Below, piece after piece: positions 8,865 through 17,920 of a stretch of 64,000 nt of DNA. A program made the translations under genes and the position numbers. This stretch comes from Kribbella pittospori (GTDB lineage: Bacteria > Actinomycetota > Actinomycetes > Propionibacteriales > Kribbellaceae): NCBI RefSeq assembly GCF_004331465.1, contig NZ_SJKB01000008.1, forward strand, positions 401,979 through 465,978, in the 5' to 3' direction. Under the pieces are notes generated by a model. The model was not told the origin of the DNA and made no database searches. It was given only the letters and a program-made list of their open reading frames with translations. How positions within the stretch are numbered: the first letter of the stretch is position 1; every line of letters starts with the position of its first letter.

Positions 8865-10055
8865 ATGCGGGTGCTGCGCAAGCTCGTGATCGGCGTCGCG
8901 GTGATCGCCACCCTGGTGGCGGGGGTGGGCACCGCGCGCCTGGTGCTTCCTCGACCCGATCCCACCGGCGGCGTGGTCAAACAGCTGGCGTTCCTGCGTG
9001 CCGAGATCGAGGGTGGCGCGGACCACGCGGCGCAGAAGCAGTTCCCGGAGGGGTACTTCTTCCTCAACGCGCTCTACGGGCTGACCTGGGTCCAGGTCGG
9101 CCTCGCCGATCCGGAGCGGTCCGTCGACGCGGCGGCCGAAGCGCGGTGGGCGCTCAACCGGCTGGAGTCACCGGACGGGACCGCCGTCTTCGACGCGTCG
9201 CTGCGGCCGCGGTACGGCGTCTTCCACGCGGGCTGGACGAACTGGTTGCGCGGCGGACTGATCGCCCTCCACCACTCCGACGCGGCCGAGCTCGACGAAT
9301 TCACCAGTTCGTCGGTCGAGATCGCGACCGCGTTCCGGACCGCGAAAACCCCTTATCTGGAAGCGTATCCGGGTCAGGCCTGGCCGGTCGACTCCGCCGT
9401 CGCGATCGCCTCCCTCCGCCTGTACGACGACCTGGTGGCGCCCCGGTTCGGCCGCATCGCGACGAACTGGGTGGCGGCGGTGAAGACCAAGCTGGATCCG
9501 GGGACCGGCCTGATCCCGCACCAGGTCGCGCCGGTGACGACCGGTGCGCGCGCGTCGTCGCAGAGCATCATCCAGCGGTTCCTGGTGGAGATCGATCCCG
9601 CTTTCGCCAGGGCGCAGTACGAGATCTTCCGGGATCGGTTCGTCGGTGGGATCGGCGTTCGGGAGTATCCGAAAGGTACGGAAGGCAAGGGCGATGTCGA
9701 CTCCGGTCCGTTGATCCTCGGGACCAGTCTGTCCGCGACCGTGGTCACGATGGGCACCGCCCGGGTCCAGCACGATCCGCTCGCGGACCGGCTCGCCCGC
9801 GAGGGCGACCTGCTCGGATTGCCGATCAGCGGCCTGAAGACGAAGCGCTACCTGTTCGGGGCAGTCCCGATCGGCGACGCCTTCCTGGCCTGGTCCGCGT
9901 CCGCGCGGCCGTTCGTGGCCGGCGACCAGCCGGAGCTCGACGGCGGCTCCGGCTGGTGGCGCGGCCCGTGGCTACTCCTGCTCTGGCTACCCGCGTTGAT
10001 CCTGTGGAGCTTCGTTCGATTCAAGCGGCGCCGAAGACGAAGACGGGCTCATTGA
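8865..10055 (+). CDS. Membrane-anchored protein of unknown function with a helical-barrel-like body
   Basis: I do not recognise a named family. The roughly 396-residue protein has an N-terminal anchor (VLRKLVIGVAVIATLVAGVG) and an extracytoplasmic body. A C-terminal span (WLLLLWLPALILWSFV) is followed by a very basic tail of consecutive arginines. The body has repeated helix pairs with aromatic and Trp-rich turns such as HAGWTNWLRGG and YPGQAWPVDSAVAIASLRLY, reminiscent of (alpha/alpha)6 barrels of sugar-active or terpenoid enzymes. A TAGTTT box at 8858 lies seven bases before GTG 8871, so the true start may be that GTG with a leaderless transcript. It converges on the beta-helix gene with six bases between stops. 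Confidence 0.75.
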   Translation: MRVLRKLVIGVAVIATLVAGVGTARLVLPRPDPTGGVVKQLAFLRAEIEGGADHAAQKQFPEGYFFLNALYGLTWVQVGLADPERSVDAAAEARWALNRLESPDGTAVFDASLRPRYGVFHAGWTNWLRGGLIALHHSDAAELDEFTSSSVEIATAFRTAKTPYLEAYPGQAWPVDSAVAIASLRLYDDLVAPRFGRIATNWVAAVKTKLDPGTGLIPHQVAPVTTGARASSQSIIQRFLVEIDPAFARAQYEIFRDRFVGGIGVREYPKGTEGKGDVDSGPLILGTSLSATVVTMGTARVQHDPLADRLAREGDLLGLPISGLKTKRYLFGAVPIGDAFLAWSASARPFVAGDQPELDGGSGWWRGPWLLLLWLPALILWSFVRFKRRRRRRRAH

Positions 10056-10061
10056 GTTCAG

Positions 10062-11114
10062 TCAGCAGGGGTCGGTCGGGTTGAAGTCGGCGGCGTACGT
10101 ACCGACGGAGTTGCCACCGGTGTTGGCCGACATCGTGTTGCCGCACACCTGGCCCTGAGGCGTGCGCATGAACTTGATGCCGCCGGCCGCATTGCCGGTG
10201 ATGGTGTTGCCGTAGATGTTGTTGTCGGTGCCATCGGTCTCGGTGTCGCCACCGAGGCGGACGCCGGCGCCGGTGTTGCCGTGGATCGTGTTGTTGCGGA
10301 AGGTGTTGCCGCTCCCCCGGGCGTCCAGCCCGCCGGACTCCGGATCCTTCTGCGCGGTGCAGTCGTTGTTCTCGACGACGTTCGCGGTCGAGTTCTCCTT
10401 CACGTCGACGCACTCGTTGCCGTCGGTCGCGATCGTGTTGTCGTGGATCCGGTTGTTGCGGCTACGGTCCGGCTGGTCGTCGGGCGCGCCGTTCTCACCC
10501 TGCTGTTCCGGCGCGGTGCCGAGGTAGATCCCCTCGCCGTTCTTCCCACCACCGTCGAACTTGAAGTCGTAGACGCCGCACGGCCCGACGGTGTTGTCGT
10601 GAACGTCGGCGTTCGTGATCAGGTAGCGCAGCCGCACACATTCGCCACCCGCGTTCTTCAGCGTCATATCGCGGATCGTCAACCCGCCGACGCCGTCGCC
10701 GGCCGTCGTACTCATCACGTAGATCAGCTTGTCCCGGTAGCCGGACTCGCTGGACGACGAACCGTACAGGCCGTCGATGGTGAACCCGTCGAGCGTCACG
10801 CCGTCGTGCTGGATCTGGAAGATCCGCGAGTTGCCCGCGCCCTTGACGACCGCGGTCGACGGACCTGCGACGGTGACACCGGATCGGGTCGTCACCGCAT
10901 CCTGGAGATAGGTGCCGGAGGCAAGGTGTACGGTCGCTCCCCGCGGTGCCGTGTCGAGCGCCTTCTGGATCGTGGCGTACGGCGAACCGGACGTCGTACC
11001 GGAGTTCGTGTCACTGCCGGACGGGGAGACGTAGTAGTTGGAGGCGGCGTGTGCCGGGATCGCGGGGAACCCGAGCGCGGCGCCGAGAAGCAGGATCGGG
11101 ACGGCTCTGAACAT
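10062..11114 (-). CDS. Secreted right-handed parallel beta-helix protein, probable polysaccharide lyase
   Basis: This 350-residue protein has a classic Sec signal peptide ending near PAHA-AS. The sequence then runs YYVSPSGSDTNSGTTSGSPY, the N-terminal pattern (DUF1565 type) of family 9-like polysaccharide lyases and related beta-helix enzymes. Repeated short turns rich in Asn and Gly (NNIYGNTITGNAAGG) build the helix. As the last gene of the acidic-polysaccharide operon, 23 bases after the YesL-like gene, it may make the first extracellular cut. The fold is confident; lyase activity is inferred because I cannot verify catalytic lysines. Confidence 0.82.
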   Translation of the reverse strand: MFRAVPILLLGAALGFPAIPAHAASNYYVSPSGSDTNSGTTSGSPYATIQKALDTAPRGATVHLASGTYLQDAVTTRSGVTVAGPSTAVVKGAGNSRIFQIQHDGVTLDGFTIDGLYGSSSSESGYRDKLIYVMSTTAGDGVGGLTIRDMTLKNAGGECVRLRYLITNADVHDNTVGPCGVYDFKFDGGGKNGEGIYLGTAPEQQGENGAPDDQPDRSRNNRIHDNTIATDGNECVDVKENSTANVVENNDCTAQKDPESGGLDARGSGNTFRNNTIHGNTGAGVRLGGDTETDGTDNNIYGNTITGNAAGGIKFMRTPQGQVCGNTMSANTGGNSVGTYAADFNPTDPC

Positions 11115-11137
11115 GGTGGTCCTCCTCTGTGGGGCGG

Positions 11138-11707
11138 CTACGCGTGATCGGCGACAAACAGTCCGATCAGCACTGGGACGGTGGCGCCAAGGAGTAGTGG
11201 GCCTGCCGGAACGACAAGCGAGAAGACGGGTGCGGCAATGGCCGCGCCAAGCAAGGCCGTGCCGCGCGGCACGGAGGTGAACGCCAGCCGGAACGCGGTA
11301 CGACGCCAATCAGCGGCCGCACCGGATGGGTCACGACCGGCAGCGACGGCCAGCGCGAGATGGTAGGTGACCGCGGCCGCGACCAGACCGATGTGGATCA
11401 TGAACAGGGCGACGACGACCGGTCCCGAGCTGCCGGCCAGGAACCGCAGGTTGCTGGCGGCCACCACACCTGCGATCGTCATCAGAATGGAGTGCGGTAG
11501 CAACGGACGCCAATAGAGTCGCCAGCCGGTGAACACCCCGGTGAAGCACCGGGTGTCGCCGTCCGTCCGCCACCGGTTGAGCGCGAAGCCGACCGCGGCC
11601 AGAGCCGGCAACCACGTCACTACACCCAGGCAGAGGATCGAGAACGCCGAACCCGCCAGCACCGGACTGGCCAGCCAGCCGAGCCAGTCGAGCGCCCGCC
11701 GAGTCAT
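11138..11707 (-). CDS. YesL-like (DUF624) membrane protein
   Basis: This 189-residue protein has about five hydrophobic spans and the small-loop layout of DUF624/YesL proteins. In Bacillus such genes lie in the rhamnogalacturonan (yes) cluster beside sugar ABC transporters and lyases. Its ATG at 11707 overlaps the stop of the heparinase-like gene by four bases (ATGA), so it is co-translated. The molecular role is unknown; assistance to the importer is a guess from context. The family call rests on size, hydropathy and neighbourhood more than on a fixed motif. Confidence 0.65.
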   Translation of the reverse strand: MTRRALDWLGWLASPVLAGSAFSILCLGVVTWLPALAAVGFALNRWRTDGDTRCFTGVFTGWRLYWRPLLPHSILMTIAGVVAASNLRFLAGSSGPVVVALFMIHIGLVAAAVTYHLALAVAAGRDPSGAAADWRRTAFRLAFTSVPRGTALLGAAIAAPVFSLVVPAGPLLLGATVPVLIGLFVADHA

Positions 11708-13626
11708 AGCGAGACCCTCCCGGCCGCGGAGTGGATCACGACCTTCGTCTTCTCGAGGAACCCCTCGCCCTCGATCACCCCGTCGTCGTCCGCCAACAGA
11801 ACGGTTTCCCCGTCGAACGCGATCCCGAAGCCCCGGACGAGGTCGAGCCGGCGCGCGCTCGCCGGCGCCGGCAGCAGCGCCGAGGTCGGTTCGATCGTCG
11901 TCAGCATGGTCGCCGTCGTACGACGCTCCGCAGTGGCGCGCAGGGTGTGCATGGTCCGGGTCAACCGGAGACTCGGCGTACTCGACGTCGGATTCGCCTC
12001 CACCTCGGTGACGGCGGTCTCAACCGTCAGCTGGGTGTGCAGGCGGACCCACGCCTGTGCGGATCCGGACCGCATCACGATGTCCTCGCCGACGATGAGC
12101 GGCCAGTCCGCGTGCAGCAGCAGCGTCCAGTCCCGGGGCGAGCGAGCAGCGCACCGATCCAGCAGCACAACCCGCCCGGCCGGAGTGAATACCAGCGTCC
12201 GATCGAGCCGGGTGATCTCCAACTCGGCCGGGTACATCGCCGCGATCTCAGCTGTCCCGTGAGCGACACCGTCGGACGCCAGTACGTCGACCATCCGCGC
12301 CTGCCGCTCGTACGGCACACCCTTGTAGACGTGGTACCGGTCCTCGTCGGCGAACCCGTGCCCGTCGACCAGGATCAGATTGTGGTCCCCGGCCCGCTTC
12401 CGGTTGCTGTATCCCTCGTCGACCGCCAGAAACGACCCGCGCGAGGTGAGCACGAACGACCCGGCATCGGGATGATGGTGACCGGCGCTCAACGTGTCCC
12501 ACCCGCGCTCGGTGTCCAGCCGGTGCGAGGTCTCCCAGGCCCGGTGTCCGCCACCCGGAGAAGCCTTGAACGACACCATCGTTGCCTCGTCGTCCCATCC
12601 GGTCCGCGCGGTGACCAGCCCGAGGTCCGGGAAGTACGCCGACAACGGCGCCCTCTCCCGTGGCGACACCGGCTGCACCGATTCGTCGTACCAGAGCAAC
12701 TCCAGGTAGGCCTCTGGCATGACACCCGGTTTCACGCCACTCGCGTACGCCTCACGCCAGAAGAAGCGATCCGCGACCAGATCCCCGAGCCACTGCGCCT
12801 CGCCGATCCGGTAGGCGGACGCGAGCTTGTAGTACAGCGCGACACTGTGCCCGCTGCGACGGTCATGGCAGTCGCCGTGATCGATGTTCTCCTCGAATCC
12901 CGGCGCACACTGCTGCAACCGGTAGGAGAAGGTGTTCGCCAAGAACTTGCAGCGATCCCACCAGTCCAGACCCTCCTGGTCCTGCAGCAGATCCAGGTAC
13001 GTCGCCAGCCACGGAACGCCGTACCGCCAATAGACGACGCCCTCCATGTCGGAGCCATCGGCGGGCAGCAGGTCGATCACGGTCGCGAAGTTCGCCTTCG
13101 CCCGCTCGGTCCACTCGGTCTTGCCGAGCGCGTACCCAGCGGCGGCCAGCCCGGTGTAGCAGATCCAGTTGTGGTTCTGCCAGTACGACGAACTCCACCA
13201 GGAACCCTCGGACTCGACGGCGAACTCGTACAGCCGCGATCCCTGCAACTCCAGCTTCGCGCGCAGCTCGTCGGCCAGCACGAAGTCGTCGCCGAGCCAG
13301 GTGTACGCGAGCGACAACCCGTGCAGCAACCAACCCGCGTCGAGGTCGTGGTCGGGCAGGTGCGCCTTGCCCCAGTGCGGGAAGCCGATCGCGGCGGAGA
13401 TCCAGCGCGCGGCCTCCGCGCGGTAGCCGGGGTCGCCGGTCAGCCGGTAGGCCAGCGCGAGGTTCGCCGCGGCGGGACCGAAGTACGTGATGCTCGCGGA
13501 GGGATGCTCGGTCGGAGGCGTCTGGGTGCGATACCAGTCGCATTGCTCGCGCAGCCGACGCCGCCGGACGGTATGCCGGCCCTCGAGCCCATCTCGCAGG
13601 TCGTCAAGGCGGTGCTCGATCAGCAT
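11704..13626 (-). CDS. Heparinase II/III-like protein, cytoplasmic (second of the pair)
   Basis: This 640-residue protein starts at ATG 13626, which shares one base with the stop of the upstream heparinase-like gene. The N-terminal half is a helical (alpha/alpha) domain (HDLDAGWLLHGLSLAYTWLG). The C-terminal half holds the heparinase II/III beta-sandwich with GHHHPDAGSFVLTSRG, where the histidines lie in the usual metal or active-site region. No signal peptide is seen, suggesting it acts on imported unsaturated oligosaccharides. Relatives include alginate, heparin and oligouronide lyases (PL12, 15, 17, 21). Which glycan is cut cannot be told from sequence alone. Confidence 0.85.
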   Translation of the reverse strand: MLIEHRLDDLRDGLEGRHTVRRRRLREQCDWYRTQTPPTEHPSASITYFGPAAANLALAYRLTGDPGYRAEAARWISAAIGFPHWGKAHLPDHDLDAGWLLHGLSLAYTWLGDDFVLADELRAKLELQGSRLYEFAVESEGSWWSSSYWQNHNWICYTGLAAAGYALGKTEWTERAKANFATVIDLLPADGSDMEGVVYWRYGVPWLATYLDLLQDQEGLDWWDRCKFLANTFSYRLQQCAPGFEENIDHGDCHDRRSGHSVALYYKLASAYRIGEAQWLGDLVADRFFWREAYASGVKPGVMPEAYLELLWYDESVQPVSPRERAPLSAYFPDLGLVTARTGWDDEATMVSFKASPGGGHRAWETSHRLDTERGWDTLSAGHHHPDAGSFVLTSRGSFLAVDEGYSNRKRAGDHNLILVDGHGFADEDRYHVYKGVPYERQARMVDVLASDGVAHGTAEIAAMYPAELEITRLDRTLVFTPAGRVVLLDRCAARSPRDWTLLLHADWPLIVGEDIVMRSGSAQAWVRLHTQLTVETAVTEVEANPTSSTPSLRLTRTMHTLRATAERRTTATMLTTIEPTSALLPAPASARRLDLVRGFGIAFDGETVLLADDDGVIEGEGFLEKTKVVIHSAAGRVSL

Positions 13627-15335
13627 CAGCGATCTCCGATCCGGTGTACGTGTCCGTCGACCGCTACCGCGTCGGCGGTCAGCTCGACGGCTACGGCTGT
13701 CATCGAGTAGACGGAGCAGAAGGTCGCCGCTGTGCCTACGACAGTCCAGTCGAGAGCAGGCCGAACCCGTTGCGGGTCGTCGGCCGGACCTGGTCCCGGC
13801 GAAGTCACTGGCACTCCGGGGCCAACGTGGTAGCCGTACAACGTCTCGTCGCCTACCCACGTGGTGTGCACCGCGCCCGGCCGGATGTCCACGCTCAGGT
13901 CGACGTCGGGCCGGAACTGCAGGACGATCTCCCGCTCCCGATCCGCGGTCACCCGGACGACGTCGACCAAGTAGTTGTCGCCAGCAATCACCTGCCGGGT
14001 CGCGTGCACACCCTCGTACCAGCCACTCAGCTCGGCCGTGACCGAGTTCTCGTCCCGCGTGAGCGTGCCCGTTGCTTCGTCCGGCTCGAGGCCGTCGATG
14101 CGGATGGTGGGGTGTGCTGCGGCGGACTTGTAGTGACGCCGCCACTGCGCATGGCCGTACGGCACCTGCCCGGGATCCGGCTGCCACGGCGTGGCCTTGC
14201 CATAGAGATAGAGCGCGAGCTTGTCGTGGTGCCCGTGCGATCCGCCGTGCGGGCCGTGGTCGAGGATCGCGTGGATCCCACCTGCCCGGACCACGGCGTA
14301 CGAGCAGGTGATGGATAGCGGCCGCTTCGAGCCCGACCGCGGCGGCCCGTCGAACCACCCGTCGAACTTGTCCTCAAGACCGTCGTACTCCGGACCAACC
14401 TCAGCGCGAGCATGCGCAGCGACAGCGTCGAGACCGTGGTTGGCGGTGAATTGCCGGGCCAGGGCGACGATCTCGAGCCACTCCAAGGCGAGCGGCGCTC
14501 GGCGGTACGGGCCGTCGTGGAGCGCGGGCAGGATGCCGCCGTCGGTGGCGATCCCGGCGAGCGCAGCGATCATCGCCTCCAGCCGATCCGGGACCTGCGC
14601 CGGGTCGGCACCATGAAGGCTCAGCAGATACGCGCGGAGCACAAAGCCGTGGTAGTACGTGCTGGCTTCCCACTCCCAGCCGTCCTCCCCAGTCGCCACC
14701 AGCAGATGCGCGAACTGACCGTGCTCACCGGTCAGCCATTCCTTCTCGCCGTCCCACGGCTCACCCCGAACCGCCGCCGCAGCCTGGCCGGCCGTCGTGC
14801 CCAACGCGTTGAACCATGCGGTGTAGTTCGAGGAGAACTTGTCCTGGGCAACCATCGCGTCGCGAGCCCGCCGCGCCCCGTCGACCATGTCGTCGAGCAT
14901 CGGCAATGTCTCGGCCAGCTCCGCCCGTCCGGCCAGGTTGCGGATCGCATGCGCGATCGGCACACCCCAGACCGCATCGGTCAGCGCCTGGTGGAACAGT
15001 CGCCCGCGCTGCATCCATCCCTGCGCCTGCTCGTGCTCCCCGGACTTCGTCAGCTCCAGGTACAACCGCGCGTACGACGTGAGCAGCTCAGCACCACCAC
15101 CGTCGTACGACAGCAGGCGGATGTGCCTCGCCCACCAGTGATGCGCGAGCACCCGCCAGGCGCCGCGCACCGCCTCGGTGTCGACGCGGCAGCCGTACGC
15201 GCACGGTACGCCGCCGGCCGGAAACTCACCGGTTTCGAACGCGACGTGGTCGAGTTCGACGCCGTGGGCGGGACAGACGTACTGGTGCCACCATCCACCG
15301 CGCTCGGTCGGCGGATGCCCGGTCAGCGTGGCCAT
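13626..15335 (-). CDS. Heparinase II/III-like protein, cytoplasmic (first of the pair)
   Basis: This 569-residue protein starts at ATG 15335. An N-terminal zinc-knuckle-like patch (VCPAHGVEL, VPCAYGCRV) precedes helical-toroid repeats with SSNYTAWFNALG and WEASTYYHGFVLRAYL. The heparinase C-terminal domain includes DHGPHGGSHGHHDKLALYLY, which has the conserved histidine and tyrosine cluster. It overlaps the SDR gene by 13 bases and the next heparinase-like gene by one, so the three are tightly coupled. It is distinct in sequence from its neighbour, suggesting the two act on different bonds or ends of the same oligosaccharide. Confidence 0.85.
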   Translation of the reverse strand: MATLTGHPPTERGGWWHQYVCPAHGVELDHVAFETGEFPAGGVPCAYGCRVDTEAVRGAWRVLAHHWWARHIRLLSYDGGGAELLTSYARLYLELTKSGEHEQAQGWMQRGRLFHQALTDAVWGVPIAHAIRNLAGRAELAETLPMLDDMVDGARRARDAMVAQDKFSSNYTAWFNALGTTAGQAAAAVRGEPWDGEKEWLTGEHGQFAHLLVATGEDGWEWEASTYYHGFVLRAYLLSLHGADPAQVPDRLEAMIAALAGIATDGGILPALHDGPYRRAPLALEWLEIVALARQFTANHGLDAVAAHARAEVGPEYDGLEDKFDGWFDGPPRSGSKRPLSITCSYAVVRAGGIHAILDHGPHGGSHGHHDKLALYLYGKATPWQPDPGQVPYGHAQWRRHYKSAAAHPTIRIDGLEPDEATGTLTRDENSVTAELSGWYEGVHATRQVIAGDNYLVDVVRVTADREREIVLQFRPDVDLSVDIRPGAVHTTWVGDETLYGYHVGPGVPVTSPGPGPADDPQRVRPALDWTVVGTAATFCSVYSMTAVAVELTADAVAVDGHVHRIGDR

Positions 15336-16087
15336 GTGCCACCGTCGATGTCGATGGTGATCCCGGTCAGGTAGCCCGACGACGGCAGCGCCAGGAACCG
15401 GACCGCGTTCGCCACGTCCTCGACCTGGCCGGCCCGGCCGATCGGCGTACCGGCGACCATCTTCGCCTGGGCTTCGGCGGTGGAGAACGTCTGGTGGAAC
15501 GCAGTCTCGGCGATGTAGCCGGGTGCGACCGAGTTCACCGTGATGCCTCGCGGACCCAGCTCCTTGGCCAGGCCCTTGGTGAAGCCGCGGATCCCGGCCT
15601 TGGCCGCCGCGTAGATCACCGAGCCCGGACCGCCACCGTTGTGTGCGGCGAGCGAGGCCATCGTGATGATCCGCGGATTGGCCGATTGGGCCAGGTGCGG
15701 GATCGCGGCGCGGGAGGTGCGGAAGGTCGCGCCGAGGTTCACGTCGACGACCTGCTGGTAGTGCTCGTCGGACATCTCCTCGACCTTGACCCGGCCGATC
15801 AGGTGACCGGCGTTGCAGACCAGGACGTCCAGCCCACCGAGGAATCCGACCGTCTCGTCCAGCAGTCGGTCGACATCCGCCGTACTGGTGACGTCGGCAC
15901 CGACCGCGATCGCCTTCCGGCCGAGGGCCTCGATGTCGGCGACGGTCTGCGCGGCCGCGTCGGCGGACTTGCCGTAGTGGACCACCACGTCCGCCCCGGC
16001 CGCCGCCAGACCGAGCGCGATCCCCCGGCCGATACCGTGCCCGGCCCCGGTCACCAGCGCCCGTGCGCCCTGCAGTTCCTCGGTCAT
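15323..16087 (-). CDS. Short-chain dehydrogenase/reductase, possibly an unsaturated-uronate reductase
   Basis: This 254-residue protein has the full classical SDR set: TGAGHGIGRG for cofactor binding (residues 13-22), CNAGH near residue 88, the catalytic Ser in ITMASLAAHN, and the YAAAK Tyr-Lys pair. The glycine-rich motif resembles NADP-dependent enzymes. In uronate pathways a FabG-like SDR reduces the 5-keto-4-deoxyuronate released by lyases, and this gene lies between the importer and two lyase-like genes, so that role is plausible. It could also be a different sugar or polyol dehydrogenase. The start at 16087 is the first in-frame ATG with an upstream AGGGA-like site. Confidence 0.9.
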   Translation of the reverse strand: MTEELQGARALVTGAGHGIGRGIALGLAAAGADVVVHYGKSADAAAQTVADIEALGRKAIAVGADVTSTADVDRLLDETVGFLGGLDVLVCNAGHLIGRVKVEEMSDEHYQQVVDVNLGATFRTSRAAIPHLAQSANPRIITMASLAAHNGGGPGSVIYAAAKAGIRGFTKGLAKELGPRGITVNSVAPGYIAETAFHQTFSTAEAQAKMVAGTPIGRAGQVEDVANAVRFLALPSSGYLTGITIDIDGGTWPR

Positions 16088-16110
16088 AGGTCCCTCTCCT
16101 TCGCTCGATG

Positions 16111-16992
16111 TCATTTGATACCCGCGGTCGCGAACCCTTGGACGAAGTAGCGCTGCCCGATCAGGAACAGCACCACCATCGGCACCGTGGCCAGCGTCGT
16201 ACCTGCCATCAGGAACGCCCACTGCGTGTCGTTCTCGGTCCGGAACACCGAGAGTCCGACCTGGATCACTCGCAGGCTGTCGCTCTTGGTCACCAGCAGC
16301 GGCCAGAGGAAGTTGTTCCACGACCCCTCGAAGGTGAGCAGCGCGACGGTGATGAACGCCGGCTTCACCAGCGGCGTCATGATCCGGGCATAAATACCCA
16401 GCTCACCGAGGCCGTCCAGCCGCGCCGCCTCCTCGAGCTCGACCGGCAGATCCAGGTAGAACTGCCGGAACAGGAACACCGAGAACGGACTGACCGCGCC
16501 CGGGATGATCAGCGCCCACCACGTGTCCAGCCAGCCAGTGCCGCCCTGGCCAGTGATGTCGTTGCCGCCGAACAGCGGCATGAACCGCACGATCAGGAAC
16601 TCCGGCAGGATCTTCGTGTACGTCGGGATCATCAGCGCACCCACGAACCCGAGGAAGATCAGCTGGCTGCCCCGGAACCGCAACCGCGCCAGCGCGTAAC
16701 CGGCCATCGAGGCGATCACCACGTTCAGCACGGTGTGACTAGCCGCGATGACGAAACTGTTCCGCGCGTACGTCGCGAACGGCGCGGCCCGCAACGCGTC
16801 CGCGTAGTTGCCGAAGGCCCATTTCGTCGGGAGGATCCGGACCGGGAAGGCGGCGATGTCGGCCGGGGTCTTCACCGAGGTGAGCAGCATCCAGATGAAC
16901 GGGACGATCATCACCACGGAGATCGCGCCCAGGGTCAGGTAGAGCGCGATGCGGCCGGCCCGAACCCGGCGTACTCCGTCAACGACTGCCAC
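16111..16992 (-). CDS. Carbohydrate ABC transporter permease (MalG type), polysaccharide locus
   Basis: This roughly 293-residue permease has six spans and the EAA loop ELEEAARLDGLGELGIY. I place the start at GTG 16992 because a GGAGG site lies five bases upstream; the in-frame GTG at 16998 overlaps that site and is less likely. It follows the other permease with an overlap and precedes the SDR gene by 23 bases. It forms the inner-membrane channel of the importer with the permease at 16979-17920. No ATPase is encoded here, so a shared ATPase is expected. Confidence 0.9.
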   Translation of the reverse strand: MAVVDGVRRVRAGRIALYLTLGAISVVMIVPFIWMLLTSVKTPADIAAFPVRILPTKWAFGNYADALRAAPFATYARNSFVIAASHTVLNVVIASMAGYALARLRFRGSQLIFLGFVGALMIPTYTKILPEFLIVRFMPLFGGNDITGQGGTGWLDTWWALIIPGAVSPFSVFLFRQFYLDLPVELEEAARLDGLGELGIYARIMTPLVKPAFITVALLTFEGSWNNFLWPLLVTKSDSLRVIQVGLSVFRTENDTQWAFLMAGTTLATVPMVVLFLIGQRYFVQGFATAGIK

Positions 16993-17920
16993 GGTCACCT
17001 CCGGTGATCCGCCGGTTGACCAGCGTCAGCATCAGCAGCAGCGCGAACAGCACCAGGCTCTGCGCGCAGGCGTAGCCCATCCGGAACTCCCGGAACGCGG
17101 ACTTGTAGATCTCGTACGTCATCATCGTGGTGCTGTTCGCCGGACCGCCGTCGGTCAGGATGTACACCTGGTCGAACGACTGGAACGCGCCGATCACCGA
17201 GGTGACGAAGACGAAGAACGTGGCCGGCTTCAGCAACGGCACGGTCAGACTGAAGAACTGCCGCACCTTCGAGGCCCCGTCCACCGACGCCGCCTCGTAC
17301 AACTCGCCCGGCAGGCTCTGCAGCGCGGCCAGGTAGATCAGCATCTTCAGTCCGATGCCCTGCCAGATGCCGACCACGATCACCGCCGGCATCGCCCAAC
17401 TGGTCGAGGACAGCCAGTTCGGTCCGTCCAGGCCGAGGAACGACAGGATCGCGTTGGCCAGGCCGCTGCGCGGGTCGTAGATCCACAGCCAGACCAGCGC
17501 GACCGCGATCGTCGCGGTCACCTGCGGGATGAAGATCGCGGTCCGGAAGATCGCCCTGCCGGTCAGTTTGCTGTTCAGCATCAGCGCGATCAGCAGCGCG
17601 ATCGTCATCGCCACCGGGACGGTGAAGAACGTGTAGACGCTGGTGTTCAGCACCGCCCGCCGGAACACGTCGTCGTGCACCAGATCGCGGAAGTTGTCCA
17701 GCCCGGCGAACCGCGGCGGCGTCAGTACGTCGTACGACGTGAAGCTCAGGACGACAGCCGCGACCAACGGGATGCCGATCCAGATGAGTGCGTGCAGCAA
17801 GGCGGGCGCGACCATCAGCAGACCGGCACGTCTCCGGCTGCGCAGCAGGCGGCGTGGTTGGTTGGTGGCCGGACCAGGGACGACTTCGCTGACCCGCTCC
17901 GGCACCATCGTTTCGGTCAT
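16979..17920 (-). CDS. Carbohydrate ABC transporter permease (MalF type), polysaccharide locus
   Basis: This 313-residue protein starts at ATG 17920 and overlaps the stop of the binding-protein gene by four bases. A basic N-terminus of about 35 residues precedes six membrane spans. The EAA loop reads ELYEAASVDGASKVRQFF. It is the partner of the permease at 16111-16992, whose start it overlaps, so the two channel subunits are made in step. The substrate is inferred from the lyase-like genes downstream to be an oligouronide or related acidic oligosaccharide. Confidence 0.9.
   Translation of the reverse strand: MTETMVPERVSEVVPGPATNQPRRLLRSRRRAGLLMVAPALLHALIWIGIPLVAAVVLSFTSYDVLTPPRFAGLDNFRDLVHDDVFRRAVLNTSVYTFFTVPVAMTIALLIALMLNSKLTGRAIFRTAIFIPQVTATIAVALVWLWIYDPRSGLANAILSFLGLDGPNWLSSTSWAMPAVIVVGIWQGIGLKMLIYLAALQSLPGELYEAASVDGASKVRQFFSLTVPLLKPATFFVFVTSVIGAFQSFDQVYILTDGGPANSTTMMTYEIYKSAFREFRMGYACAQSLVLFALLLMLTLVNRRITGGDRGSR

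Noticed and set aside
11731..13710. A very long open frame opposite the heparinase-like gene
   Set aside because: It is the antisense shadow of a clearly homologous coding region; the composition is Arg/Pro/Val-rich with no motif.
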